Shown in pieces: positions 1 through 10,733 of a stretch of DNA of 64,000 nt (the stretch's first letter is position 1; every line of letters starts with the position of its first letter). Position numbers and translations under genes: made by a program. The notes beneath the pieces were generated by a model, which saw only the letters and a program-made list of their open reading frames with translations, was not told the origin of the DNA and did no database searches. The stretch is from positions 10,831,821 to 10,895,820 of the forward strand of contig NC_064043.1 in the NCBI RefSeq assembly GCF_932526225.1, in the 5' to 3' direction. Source of the stretch: Nematostella vectensis (taxonomy: Eukaryota; Cnidaria; Anthozoa; Actiniaria; Edwardsiidae).

Positions 1-546
1 TTGCTGTGGGCCGGCTGTGGTACGGCGACCACGTGACTACTTGCCCCGCATGCAATATTCTCGAGAGCGACGGGAGGGCCTGACGCGTCCCCCAGGGACA
101 GTACTTTAGTGCGTCCAAATTGATATTGCGGCGGCTTGCTGCCTAATAACTTGTGACCTGTATGCAACAAACGAGTGATTAGTGAGTCCCGGGGGGATGG
201 GGGTACTCCGATATCAAACGGACGGGGACCATCGTCGGGATTTTTTTTAAACAACCCTAAAAGATGCTAAAATGGGCGTGGTCTGGTTATATTTTAAAAG
301 ATCAAATGGGCGTGGTTAGGCATAAATTCACCCCCTAAAAGATACCTCAAGCAAACGTAAATAATTTGTAATAAAAACAAAACAAACAGATCATTGTTAA
401 GCTTGCTATCAATTATCGTTCCGTAGGTTGTGTGATTTTTTCGCTGGTTAGTTATCTAAAAACATGGGTAAAAAAAAAATCTGGGCATTCTCATTTTCAC
501 CCCTCAAAGATACTGGGAGTACTTACTGTACTAACATATCACATAC
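1..546. other. No gene recognised; AT-rich and short direct repeats
   Basis: No supported coding exon is visible. Around 255-330 the phrase AAATGGGCGTGG occurs twice with AAAAGAT nearby, and a related phrase (AAAAGATGGGCGTG) recurs near 3070, so this is probably diverged repeat sequence. If the minus-strand gene proposed at 547-2649 is real, its later exons should lie here or before the window, but I could not find one. Confidence 0.4.
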
Positions 547-748
547 CATCTTTTCCTGGTAGATTGACACCAGGTCCACCAAGTCTATGTCCTTCGAGGC
601 CTACCTGTGACACCCCTGGAAGACCGGGAGAGACAGGGCGAACCCTATGTGCATGGCCGAGCTTCACCCTCTCTAGCCCCATCGCCCTTAGGAAGGAGGC
701 CATGTCGTTTACTCCTGCCATGAGGGCTTGAATCTCTTGAGGTATTAC
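547..748 (-). CDS. Possible internal exon, collagen-like
   Basis: On the minus strand a 202-base open stretch is bounded by an acceptor (TTTGTAG before 748) and a strong donor (GATG then GTATGT after 547). It reads 67 codons plus one base. The second half has Gly-X-Y-like groups (PGLPG, GGPG, LPGKDG) interrupted by non-collagen residues, and the last codon is a split glycine, as is common in collagen-type genes. The first half (VIPQEIQALMAG) looks helical. Phase agrees with the signal-peptide exon at 2575-2649, so both could belong to one secreted protein. The Gly repeats are too broken to be sure; chance open frame is the alternative. Confidence 0.33.
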
Positions 749-790
749 CTACAAACAGATCGTTGTTAGAATGTTACTTTTTTGGGGCTA

Positions 791-1254
791 CGTCGATTGG
801 CTGTTTGCATCTTTTATCTGCACGGGGGGGTTGGGATATACGTATTTATACCCCCTCCCTCTGGATTTTCAGGGCTCCAGATACCCCTCCCCCTGGAAGT
901 TCTGGGATACTTTCCACCAGCCCCCCCCCCCCCCACCCTCCTGCAAAACTTACAGAGTCCCCCCCCTTTGTAATTTGTAAAATTAAAGATAATAAAAGAA
1001 ATTTCAAATATATCATATGAAACTTAAGAAATCATAGTTAGGCTCCCCCTGAAATTAATGGGCTACTTCTCCCCCTCCCCTGGAAATTTAAGAGTTTTGG
1101 CTCCCCCTCCTCAAAATTTCTTCTGCCCTTCTGGAAACTTAGGCCTCTGGAAGGCCCCCTTCCCCTCCCCCCCCCCCCCCCCCCCCCCCCCCTACGATTT
1201 TTGAGGTCTTCAACCCCCCGGTGCGGATAAAAGATGCAATCAGCCATTCAGCGT
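791..1254. mobile_element. Inverted-repeat element (MITE-like) with poly-C core
   Basis: The left end (GATTGGCTGTTTGCATCTTT, from about 795) matches the reverse complement of the right end (ending about 1247) over roughly 40 bases with few differences, including an adjoining run of G/C. The interior is dominated by C runs (about 930-946 and 1167-1192) and stretches starting CCCCCTGGAA. There is no coding capacity beyond low-complexity frames. Termini, short size and lack of a gene fit a non-autonomous DNA transposon; family not determined. Confidence 0.6.
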
Positions 1255-1299
1255 CCAAGCTTTATTAGACCAATGTTTGCAATTGTACCACTTGGTATA

Positions 1300-1336
<37 letters not shown>

Positions 1337-2574
1337 GAACGTCCTAGTTTTCAGTTGAGGCTGGACCGTTCTTATTTTTGGGACATTTTAAAGCTGAATA
1401 ATCTTAACAATATTATTAAATTTTAGCGTATATAAGAATATAATAACCAATTAATTATTAGGAAGATAATTACACTAATGACTTTAGCAATAATAAGGTT
1501 TTACTTAGTCGAGACCTAGGACTCTTTTTGCGCTCGACATTCATTCGAGCGATTCGTATCCGCCATCTTGGATTTTGAGCAACAAATCCAGTCATGCAGG
1601 CTTGATTATATTTTGCTTTTGTATTTAGCTCATGTGAAGCAAAAGTATTTACCGGTAACACGAAAAGGCCGGAAGGGAATAGCCCATCGAGGATAGTGCT
1701 AAATAGAACCGGTACATAATTGCTAAAACCGCCCGTTCAATTGTGAAAATTGAACAATGATTTAACTTCCTAATTGCCATGGAGAGCGTGTCTCAATTCC
1801 CCGCGGGATGGTTTGGTTTATAAGGTATGTAAAATTTATAACAAACAAAAAACGTTTTGTAGAATGAATAACACAAAAAACAGCTTTTGTAATAATAATC
1901 GTTTTTGGATCCGCATATTTAAAATATTTTTTCGTGGTGCAATCGCAAACACGCCCTCTTTTGACAATGCAATACAGAACGATTTTGCATGCGAAACAAT
2001 GCCGGCTACCAACTGCATTATCGTGCACATGGGAAACTCGTGACAAACTCATTATACGTCCTACCACGAGGGGGCACAAATCTCAAAGTAACAGAGAACT
2101 CGTCACTGTAAATGCTCCATACTGACTTCTACAACCCAATGAAGGAATTGTACTACATATGCAACGTAAAAATAAACCGCGGTATAATGCAATTCAAATA
2201 CGCTGTCTAATTAATTTAAATCTTATTTTGAAGATAACCACGATAAATCTTCTTCGCGGAGTAAGTTTCTGTACTGTTCCGCTATCGATATCCGGTATCC
2301 TTGCGCTTGGGTCCGTCTGTTTATTATCGCTTAAGTTAAGTTAGACAGAGAACACAAGTTCCAATATGTTTATAACTGAGGTTAATGACGCAGAACTTTA
2401 CATGGCTTTCAATATCTCTTTTAGAAGTATCTTATCGGACGTTCTTATCGGTACTATAAAAAAAAACTCGATTATAATGTTATCGGTCGTACTTTATCTA
2501 ATTGATTTATCGCTTTGTATACATGAATCGTTAGTCACGGACACCCCATAGATAAAATGCTCAGTTGTACTTAC
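1255..2574. other. Intergenic or intronic; T-run, no gene recognised
   Basis: A run of about 30 T lies at 1303-1332. The 17-mer CGCCATCTTGGATTTTG near 1559 recurs near 6771. Short open frames on both strands between 1470 and 2340 show no domain and overlap each other, so none is called. If the minus-strand exons at 547-748 and 2575-2649 belong together, this stretch is their intron. Confidence 0.35.
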
Positions 2575-2649
2575 CACAGAATTTGCCTGTTCGCCTTCTG
2601 CACACATTCCAAACAATAATAAACAAGTAATACCCAGTAATAAGCCCAT
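2575..2649 (-). CDS. Possible first coding exon with signal peptide
   Basis: Minus-strand ATG at 2649 opens 25 codons. They start MGLLLGITCLLLFGMCA, a textbook signal peptide with a cleavage-like site after the Ala, and continue EGEQANSV. The exon ends at a perfect donor (GTG then GTAAGT). It is phase 0, which fits the candidate exon at 547-748. An upstream in-frame extension exists (to 2841) but would bury the signal peptide, so the ATG at 2649 is preferred. The identity of the secreted protein is not recognised. Confidence 0.42.
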
Positions 2650-5453
2650 GTTTAGTTGTGCGTTTGCTTGTAGTGGATTTCGAAATTGTTCGAAGTCGCT
2701 AGATCTCGATGGATACTGCGTAAGGACTGACCCACACTTGAATTTTTGAACAAGATATTTAGCCGCGGTGACACTTTTCACACATAGGCCAATAGCGGGC
2801 TCACTTTTTGGAAAAAGCTGATTTAGCAATTTCCGGTACAAAGCTATTATTGTCAGATCAAGAGATCATTGTTTGGAACTACATAAATCTCGAAAATTCA
2901 AAAGTCTTTGCAAGTTTTGTATTAATCGTGGAAACTATCGAAGCAATAGTCTAAAGCCTATATTTTCTACTCGCTCAAACAGAGCTCTAGTATTAATACT
3001 CCTGTTAGCTGTTGAATAACAGGAAGTGACGAGCCGTATCATATTGTCAAGGACTTCCTGTTTTGCTTAAAAGATGGGCGTGAGGGGTTAAAAGGCTAGT
3101 TTCAATATGGTCGCACATGGTCGCAGCTAATCAGACCTTGCCGTATCGTCATTATTGTGTCTGCCTTTTCAGTATTTATTTGGGTGTGTTATGGGAACGG
3201 TGTCCCATTCTTCGATTTGTGATCTGTTATAAGAGGATTTAGCCTTTTTTGTTTTGTTATCATAATATGAAATACTTCTGGCAACTGTTGCAGTTTTTAC
3301 ATGCTTAACCTGGATAAAGGCTTCAAGCTCAGCCTTTATTTACTGGAAGTGAAGCAAACGATCTCCAAGCATCTTATCATCTTCAGGCTACCTCAAGCTT
3401 CACTCTAAGCCCATTCTCGGGGTCCCAGGGCGACGTGGAGAATATAAGCGCATACTCCCGGCTTCTGGTCTACGAGTGTAGCGTTGCAGAATGGTCCTCG
3501 TTGCAGAAGTGTCTAACCAATCAGATTGTCTCTTGTATCTCCCATACCGTCCATCCAATCAAAGTGCCTTGTGATCGAGTCTTGTACCTCGTGGAGATCG
3601 TGCTAAGGGGAGATCGTTCATAGGGTCGTGTTGGAATTGTTAACTTGGTGAATCGCTTTTTCAGCATTTACCCTTTATTCAAGGTAAGGATCTCCATTAA
3701 TTATAATAATTTTTGGGTAGATGAAGTTCTGCTGAATATGTTCCTCTTGAAAATCTCTAAGCAAAACAGCGAAGACTATTGTAATACTTTTAAGTATTAC
3801 AATTAAATACTTTTAAGTATTACAATTAAAAGTATTAGTTCAACTAATGAAAAAAGCAAGCTCCATCCAACCTTAAGTTATTAGCCCAACAAAGTCATGG
3901 AATAATGAATGTTTAATTATGTTACTTAAGACGATTTGTTAAGTTCAATCAGGCCCTGTTTTTAAAATTAGGTATTGCTAGTATTGCTTTTGTTTCTCTG
4001 TTAAAATACATCCCTTTGTTAATATATTATCTGCAAGCATACCAGTCTTATCAAGTGAGACTTTATGTTCTCTTAAGGGATAATGATATTTGGTTATCCT
4101 TACAGCTTTTCCCTATTAAAGTGGATTCCGATTTGTGTTATTTTGCCCTTGTAATCCACGTGTCGGTAGCCGTTTGTGGTGTCCGGAACTCATAGTGAAC
4201 AAATAATAAGGAAATGCGAGAAAAAATATAGGAAGCGCTCTATATTAGCATTGTTTAGAATCTAAGTGTTAGTGATTTTTTTAATTTTTAAACGCATTCC
4301 TAGTTCTAGTGGAGCGGGATTTGAATGATGTTGAGCCATACTTGTGTTTAACGATCTCAAATAATCATTTTTGTATTATCTATAAGCTTATAAAGCGTTG
4401 AAATAGAGTTCTGTATTTGTATTCACTTTTATTGGACTAAAATATTTCTTCGCTGACCCTATTTCTGAACAAAAGCCTTATTATGTATTGCTTTGTGTGC
4501 ATAATATTTATGCACACGCTTTATGAGTTATGGATGGTTCATGTGCAAAATTACTTAAACAAAAGCCTTTAAACATAAGGGTCTGTTGTAATCATCTTTA
4601 TCCATTACCAACAGTTTTCCCTGCCACGCTATTTTTTTATATGCTTCCTTGGAACTTTACTAGCTTTCTAAAGGTTTACCACCTAATAACAAAAACAGGA
4701 TCTGGTGAATGTTGGAATTTTGGAAATTCCAAATCAAGCTTGAAAGCAAAATAGAATAATGTTAAAGAGTTTGTAAGATGCAAAAAACGATTTGTAAAAG
4801 GTGGTAAACAGTTTCAGAACATGTATATACAGTAACTTGTGTTTGAAGTCGTCATACAACATAAAGTAATTGAAAAAAGATTTGTCACTTATTGCAATCA
4901 TAAACATACAGAAATAATATCGCATACATTTTTCAATATTATGCTGGAAAAAGCTTATATTTAGTCACAGATGTGAGTCATGTGTCACACTCTGGTTCCA
5001 ATACTGTATATGCATATAGCTGTGTAGGCTAAATGTCACTGTGACTTGGTTTGCACTTTATTTCGAAAGTATGTGTGTGTATAAAGCCCAATGTGCCAAG
5101 CAAAAAGCAAACATTTGAACTTAACCCATATGACTCCTAGACAACTTGGTAGATGTTTTCAAGCAATGGATAAGATTATAGAAAGGGTTCTAATGGGTTT
5201 TTGGAGAAGTAGGACATCAACATAGTTTTGAAACTTGAAAAAGTGACCCAGTTTTTAATTTTCTCACACAAGCTCAAAATACACTAAAATGTGACTTCAT
5301 GTGTATATGGGACTAAATTAATAGGTCCCAGTTAGTCCCTTTTTGTGAGTTCAACTGTATGTTGGTCTGCACAACCCACATTGAGGTACTATGACGGTAT
5401 TACACCACAAGCAAAAGTTGTTTAAAAAAAACTAAACATGTTCTGTTTGACAG
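2650..5453. other. No gene recognised; palindromic duplication at 3781-3838
   Basis: Mostly AT-rich. At 3781-3838 a palindrome (TAATACTTTTAAGTATTA) is tandemly repeated with a partial third copy, so it can fold into hairpins. At 3672-3683 the sequence TTTATTCAAG is followed by GTAAGG, a good donor, which could end a non-coding first exon of the small transcript proposed at 5454-5953. Open frames here are short and featureless. Confidence 0.35.
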
Positions 5454-5953
5454 GCTGAAATGGCAGAAGAACCAGGAGACATACAAGGTAAAAGTCCAAC
5501 CAAACATGCAAACATGTTGTTAACCACTGATGTATATGTAAAGGTAATACCGGGGTTTACTTTTGGTCGCCATGTCAAAGATTGTACTAAAACATTTGTT
5601 GTCACCGGTTTTCAAGAATTTTGTTATCCCAAATAAAAAGAATCTCTTTTTTCACGCAAATTCATGAAATGTGAGCTTCAAAACATTGAGCAAAGTACAA
5701 CAGGGATTGGAAGAAAAACCTACTGTAATTCACACTTTTGTTGTGTCCAGCAAACATCAAACTACTTTGACTGACAATTAAAAGTCTCAACATATGTAAT
5801 TTTTTTTGTCATTCACATCATCACCCAAGTTTCACTAGGATGTTTTTTGCTCTTTGGGTTTCTTCAGTGTCTTTCATAACTAATGTATAACCTCTCCCAG
5901 GTCTTTATGGTGGCAGCAACCAATTATGTGCCATAGCAAGATTCAAACAATGA
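5454..5953 (+). CDS. Possible two-exon tiny protein (26 aa)
   Basis: After an acceptor (TTTGACAG) the frame ATGGCAGAAGAACCAGGAGA begins at 5460 and stops at a donor (ACAAG then GTAAAA) at 5487. A second acceptor (CTCTCCCAG) precedes 5901, and in the matching phase the frame runs to TGA at 5951-5953. The joined product starts MAEEPGDIQG and is only 26 residues long. AATAAA lies near 6546, so a long 3' UTR is possible. I recognise no family. It may instead be the 5' part of a longer gene with other exons, or chance splice signals. Confidence 0.22.
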
Positions 5954-8324
5954 CAACATGCAAGTGAGCACCATCGCCTGATCCAAGTGCCAACTGTGCC
6001 AGAATGTGAACTTTTATCGGATCTGTATCGTACAGTGAAAAAACGTTGTTTGAGAAGCTAATCATCCACCTTTCAACTGTGATGGCGAGTATTGAGATTG
6101 CAGATGTAACACATCATTTGATTGTGACCTTGACACAGCTTGATATCGAATCAGTACAAATAGGGTGCAAGTGCATATAGTACAAATGAAATCCCCCAGC
6201 TTTCTGGTCTGTCTGAAGTTGATCGGCCAAACTGTGACTCGCTTAAGCTGGCAACAATGAATCAGGTGGTTCCTGATGATACCCCCTGGTGAACCAGGTT
6301 AATATCCCTACCATTTTCTGTTATTAAAAATGTAGAAAATGGATAGGGAGGGGACCAGTAACCTTGCGTTGTCTCTTTTTATGTTTTATTTTAAGACTCC
6401 ACAACCATACGTAGTAAACTGTATGTCCGATCGGGTCTTATGGAGGTAAATGACAGAGGGTCGTATGACAGCAGTGCCGGAGATATGCTTTAAATATGAA
6501 TAGAGTCTTGTGGCAAAGTTTAACTAGCGCAGATTTGTGTAGTAAATAAATACAGTTGTACTTTGAGTTGAAATGTCATTTGTTCTGTTCCTTGTTTAGT
6601 TCTTTATAAATTCAGTTTATAACCTTTAGTTGTCTTGTCAGTGTTTTTACTAGAAAACCTGTGGTAGCCCAGTCATAAAATGCATTTTTTTTCGTCGTCT
6701 CGTGTTTGTGCAAAATACCCAAGAATATTTGCGCTATAGTCGATACCTTCTGCATAAGCTGTGTCATGGCCGCCATCTTGGATTTTGCGAGTCCAGCTCT
6801 CAGATCCATGTATTTGTGCAGTTGAAGGCCGGATTCCAGATTTCATTACTGTATATATTACCATAGTCTCTGTCTCTACCAAGTAGTTGTGCAAAATCAT
6901 CTCAAGCCGGATTTATTTCACTGTATTTACTCCCTACAACGCCTTAGAAATAGTAAAATAGGCGTAGTCATAGGAAATAATATGCCTAAATCAGAGATTC
7001 TCTTTCATTATAGGGCAAATGTTTCAATACACAATTCAACAAGGCCCGTACCCAGAGAGGGGCAGCACCGCCCACGAGAGCAAAAGGTCCACTTCTATGT
7101 ATTTATGGATATGTTAGAAGGGAGTCCTATTTTATAAGCCTTTGGCTTCTCTGGACTTCCTTGCCTACTTAATTTTATGAATTGTAACTCTATAAAAAAA
7201 TACTGGCAAAATAAAACTGTGAACTGTTCTGAGCCACAATAAAAACTCATAAAACAGCAAAACTAGTAATGAAGTGAACAAAGCTAAATCTAAATCATAA
7301 TTCAGAAAAGGTTCAATAATTTAGATACACCTTTGTGCAGATTTTTTTTATTTTTAAATATGGTCTCGGTCATTATATCATTGTCTAACGTAATAAATGG
7401 AAATGGTCCTGTGTGCGTTTTTTTTTTCAATTTCAACGCTTATACATATATTTTCAAAATGCCTTGTTTTCCACCTGTGTATGCTTTTCGCGGTTTACTT
7501 TACCGATTAACAACTATTATTTTTGCGCATTTGTTGCGCCCCCCCCCCCCCCCCCCCGCCTCCCCCCTCTCTCTCTCCTCTCTCCCTCCCTTTATCTCTC
7601 TGACTACTGTTTAGTGTCTTTGTCTATTTGTTTGATGTGTGTTGCTTAAGAAAAACTGTAAAACGATTAGGTTCTACGTTAAAATAACATAATGTATGAA
7701 TATTTTGTTTAGAAAGCCGATAGTGATGCAGGATTTCAAGTTAAAAATTCTCAATTCTGTCTAACATATTCACATTTTGTTAATCAAGTATGCAAGAAAA
7801 TTTCTATTGTTCTGCGACGGATCATAATTTTCCGTCCATAGGATTTTCTTTTTGTACTAACATACAGGAAGAACATACGCGGTTACAGGCATGTAGCCAT
7901 AACTTTGAGCTTGGATTCGTTTACCCATTTAGATGACCATTTGCTCTTGGATATTTCGTCCCAGCTCGCAGTGGTACTTGTATATTTGTATATGAGCGGA
8001 CATGCCGGTTGAGTCGGAGGGCTTCCAAATACTTTAACTAGATTTCTGGGGTGCATACCCCATAAACATTCTCGCGGTTCGTTTATTATGCTCGCAAAAA
8101 ATGCAGGAGTTGAGGTCCCCAGGAGAAAAAATCCCTCTTAAAACAGTGCACATGAAATAGGGAACGATTAGGCCAAAAAATATTTCATTTCTGGTCGCGA
8201 TTTCTACCTCGAGAGCACCGGGCGGGTGATTTTTATTTATTTTGTTTAATTTGTTTATTTATTTCTAATAATAAAATCTGAATTTCACGTGGAGAAAAAT
8301 GATTCATTCAATCAGAGGCACTAT
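5954..8324. other. No gene recognised; low-complexity patches
   Basis: AATAAA at about 6546 could polyadenylate the small transcript upstream. Around 6814-6945 a block of about 80 bases is imperfectly repeated (TTGTGCA ... GCCGGATT ... ACTGTAT). A poly-C run at 7541-7557 runs into CT repeats to about 7605. The short open frames overlapping these repeats look like products of base composition. Confidence 0.35.
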
Positions 8325-9450
8325 TGCGACACCAGCCCTCTCTTCTAAGCCAACCCTCTCTGATAAACTAGCCCTCTCAAATAAGCCATCCCTCTCTAAT
8401 AAGCCAGCCCTCTCTGATAAACTAGCCCTCTTTAATAAGCCAGCCCTTTCTGATAAGCAACACCTCTCTAATAAGTCACCCATCTCGAATAAGCCACCCT
8501 TCTCTAATAAGCCACCCCTCTCTAATAAGCCACCCTTCTCTAATAAGCCACCCTCTCTAATAAGCCACTCCTCACTAATAAGCCACCCCTCTCTAATAAG
8601 CCACCCCTCTCTAATAAGCCACTCCTCACTAATAAGCCACCCTTCTCTAATAAGCCACCCCTCTCTAATAAGCCAGCCTTCTCTAGAGTTACCCCTCTCT
8701 AATAAAAGTCACCCCTCTCTAAAAGCCACCCCTCTCCAATAAGTCACCCCTCTCTAATAAGTCACCCCTCTCTAATAAGCCAGCCCCTCTAAAAGCCACC
8801 CCTCTCTAATAAGTCACCCCTCTCTAATAAGCCAGCCCCTCTAAAAGCCACCCCTCTCTAATAAGTCACCCCTCTCTAATAAGCAACCCTCTCTAATGAG
8901 CCAGCCCCTCTAAAAGCCACCCCTCTCTAATAAGTCACCCTTCTCTAGAGTCACCCCTCTCTAAAAGCCACCCCTCTCCAATAAGTCACCCCTCTCTAAT
9001 AAGCCAGCCCCTTTAAAAGCCACCCCTCTCTAATAAGTCACCCCTCTCTAATAAGTCACCCCTCTCTAATAAGCCAGCCCCTCTAAAAGTCACCCCTCTC
9101 TAATAAGTCACCCTTCTCTAGAGTCACCCCTCTCTAAAAGCCACCCCTCTCTAAAAGCCACCCCTCTCCAATAAGTCACCCCTCTCTAATAAGTCACCCC
9201 TCTTTAATAAGTCACCCCTCTCTAATAAGTCAGCCCTCTGTAATAAGCCACCCCTGTCTGATGAGCCATCCCTCTCTAATAAGTCACCCCTATCTGATAA
9301 GCCACCCCTCTCTAATATGCCACCCCTCTCTAATATGCCACCCCTCTCTAAAAGCCACTCCTCACTAATAGGTCAACCCTCTCTAATGAGCCAGCCCTCT
9401 CTAATAAGCCACCCCTCTCTTATAAGTCACCCCTCTCTAATAAGCCACTA
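8325..9450. repeat. Tandem array, about 18-bp unit (left arm)
   Basis: About 1.1 kb is built of imperfect copies of CCCTCTCTAATAAGCCAC, with length variants (CCCCTCTAAAAGCCAC and CCCTTCTCTAGAGTCAC). The first third keeps an 18-base register and so gives an open frame of repeated LSNKPP-like hexapeptides, which I read as a by-product. The array at 12640-13250 has the reverse-complement unit, so the two form inverted arms around a 3.2-kb centre. This resembles the long repeat-built ends of foldback-type elements. Confidence 0.9.
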
Positions 9451-10271
9451 TATAAATCACTATATTTCCCAAGTGATATGTTTGGAGTTGATATCCAATT
9501 TTACACTTGTAAAAGTAGATACAATTGGATTGATTTTTTAAGGAATAATCAGAATACTTGGGCAAAACTTGGGCAGCCAAACGAAATGTCATATAAATGA
9601 GAAAAAGACCATTACGTTCCCAAGATTTTAAATAAAACGAGTCACAGTCACATTATAAACACATTATTTCTTTTGTAAACAATGTTTTTTTTTTTTAATC
9701 AGCAAATCCCAAACTCATAAATATACAATTAGATGCAAATGTTCGAAATGAAATTAAGCGGGTCAAGGGGGGAGGGTGTGTTTTTTTGGATTGGCGGACA
9801 TCAGCAAAAAAAAAAAAAAAAAGACTGTAGCGGATCTATTAAAAATTATACTAAGATTACTAATCCTGGTATATGACAACAAAATGACCGTGAATTGCAC
9901 AATTGTTAAATTAGCTAGAAAAAGGGCGATACGTCCCGACTAATCGGATGATGCGGCGAAAAAGAAGCGATTTCCAGCGTATAAGTTCTTCCAAAATTTC
10001 AAAATGTATTGGTGCAGATTTGTCAATTCATAGCTTCATCATCCTTTTCATCATCGTTTTCAAACTGTTCAGGCTTAGTGCAATAAAGTCGAAAATAAAA
10101 ATAGCCGACATAGATGACACGCCGCAGATGCTTTTTCTTAGTAAGCATTTTGTAACTTCCCTCGTCTTATCTATAACATAAGATATGACCTTTTAAAGAT
10201 CTTCCAAGCCTTGTGCTCTGCTTGAACAGGTATTTCATAGTGAAATATTGCACTAGTGAAGATCTCAAAAC
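9451..10271. other. AT-rich spacer, no gene recognised
   Basis: Between the left repeat array and the GC-rich patch lies AT-rich sequence with A/T runs (for example near 9690 and 9810). One open frame at 9948-10181 has basic and hydrophobic stretches but no recognisable domain and no splice or start context, so it is not called. Confidence 0.4.
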
Positions 10272-10346
10272 TTGCTGACATTTGTTACGTTTGCTGACAT
10301 TTGTTACATTTGCTGACATTTGTTACATTTGCTGATATTTGTTACA
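10272..10346. repeat. Four tandem copies of a 19-bp unit
   Basis: The unit TTTGCTGACATTTGTTACA is repeated four times nearly without change. It lies about 90 bases before the GC-rich patch and the polymerase-helicase frame. Short direct repeats placed before a replication gene can be protein-binding iterons, but nothing here proves that. Confidence 0.85.
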
Positions 10347-10459
10347 TGAAAATAGACATAGCCATACTCCACACGCCATTGTCATTTTGGAACGAGTTTG
10401 TCTTTCCTGATCACACATCATATTACGCTGCCGAAATCTTTAAACGTGATTATAGTAGG

Positions 10460-10733
10460 GGGGGACTGGGGACTTTCAGTGAAACGAGTGGGGGGCTCGA
10501 ATCGCCCCTCCGGGCCTCCCAGCCCCGTCTTAGGCCTGGGAGGGGCCCAGCGCCCCCCCGACCCCCCAGCCCCATTCCAGGCTGGGGACTTTCAGTGACA
10601 CAGAAACGCGTTTCGCGTAGATTAATAATTGCTGGTTATTAATCTACGTCGGGACCACTTCGCGTAGATGGATACTTAGCAGAAGTAAGTCTACGCAAAA
10701 CACACTCCGCGTACATGAGTGACTAGCAGTGGT
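10460..10733. other. GC-rich patch with direct repeats and hairpins
   Basis: The 17-mer CTGGGGACTTTCAGTGA occurs at 10466-10482 and again at 10582-10598, enclosing a GC-rich core with complementary GGGAGGGGCC and GGCCTCCC-type segments. Then come cruciform-forming repeats: CGTAGATTAATAA at 10616-10628 pairs perfectly with 10636-10648 around a 7-base loop, and GCGTAGA at 10662-10668 pairs with TCTACGC at 10690-10696, with an inner ACTT/AAGT stem. A third, weaker version starts near 10708. The patch sits just before the polymerase-helicase frame and may be its promoter or an origin; both are inference. Confidence 0.6.

Noticed and set aside
8299-8742. 147-codon frame of repeated LSNKPP-like hexapeptides
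   Set aside because: Produced by an 18-base tandem repeat that happens to keep frame; the frame is lost as soon as unit length varies, and the opposite array gives another such frame.
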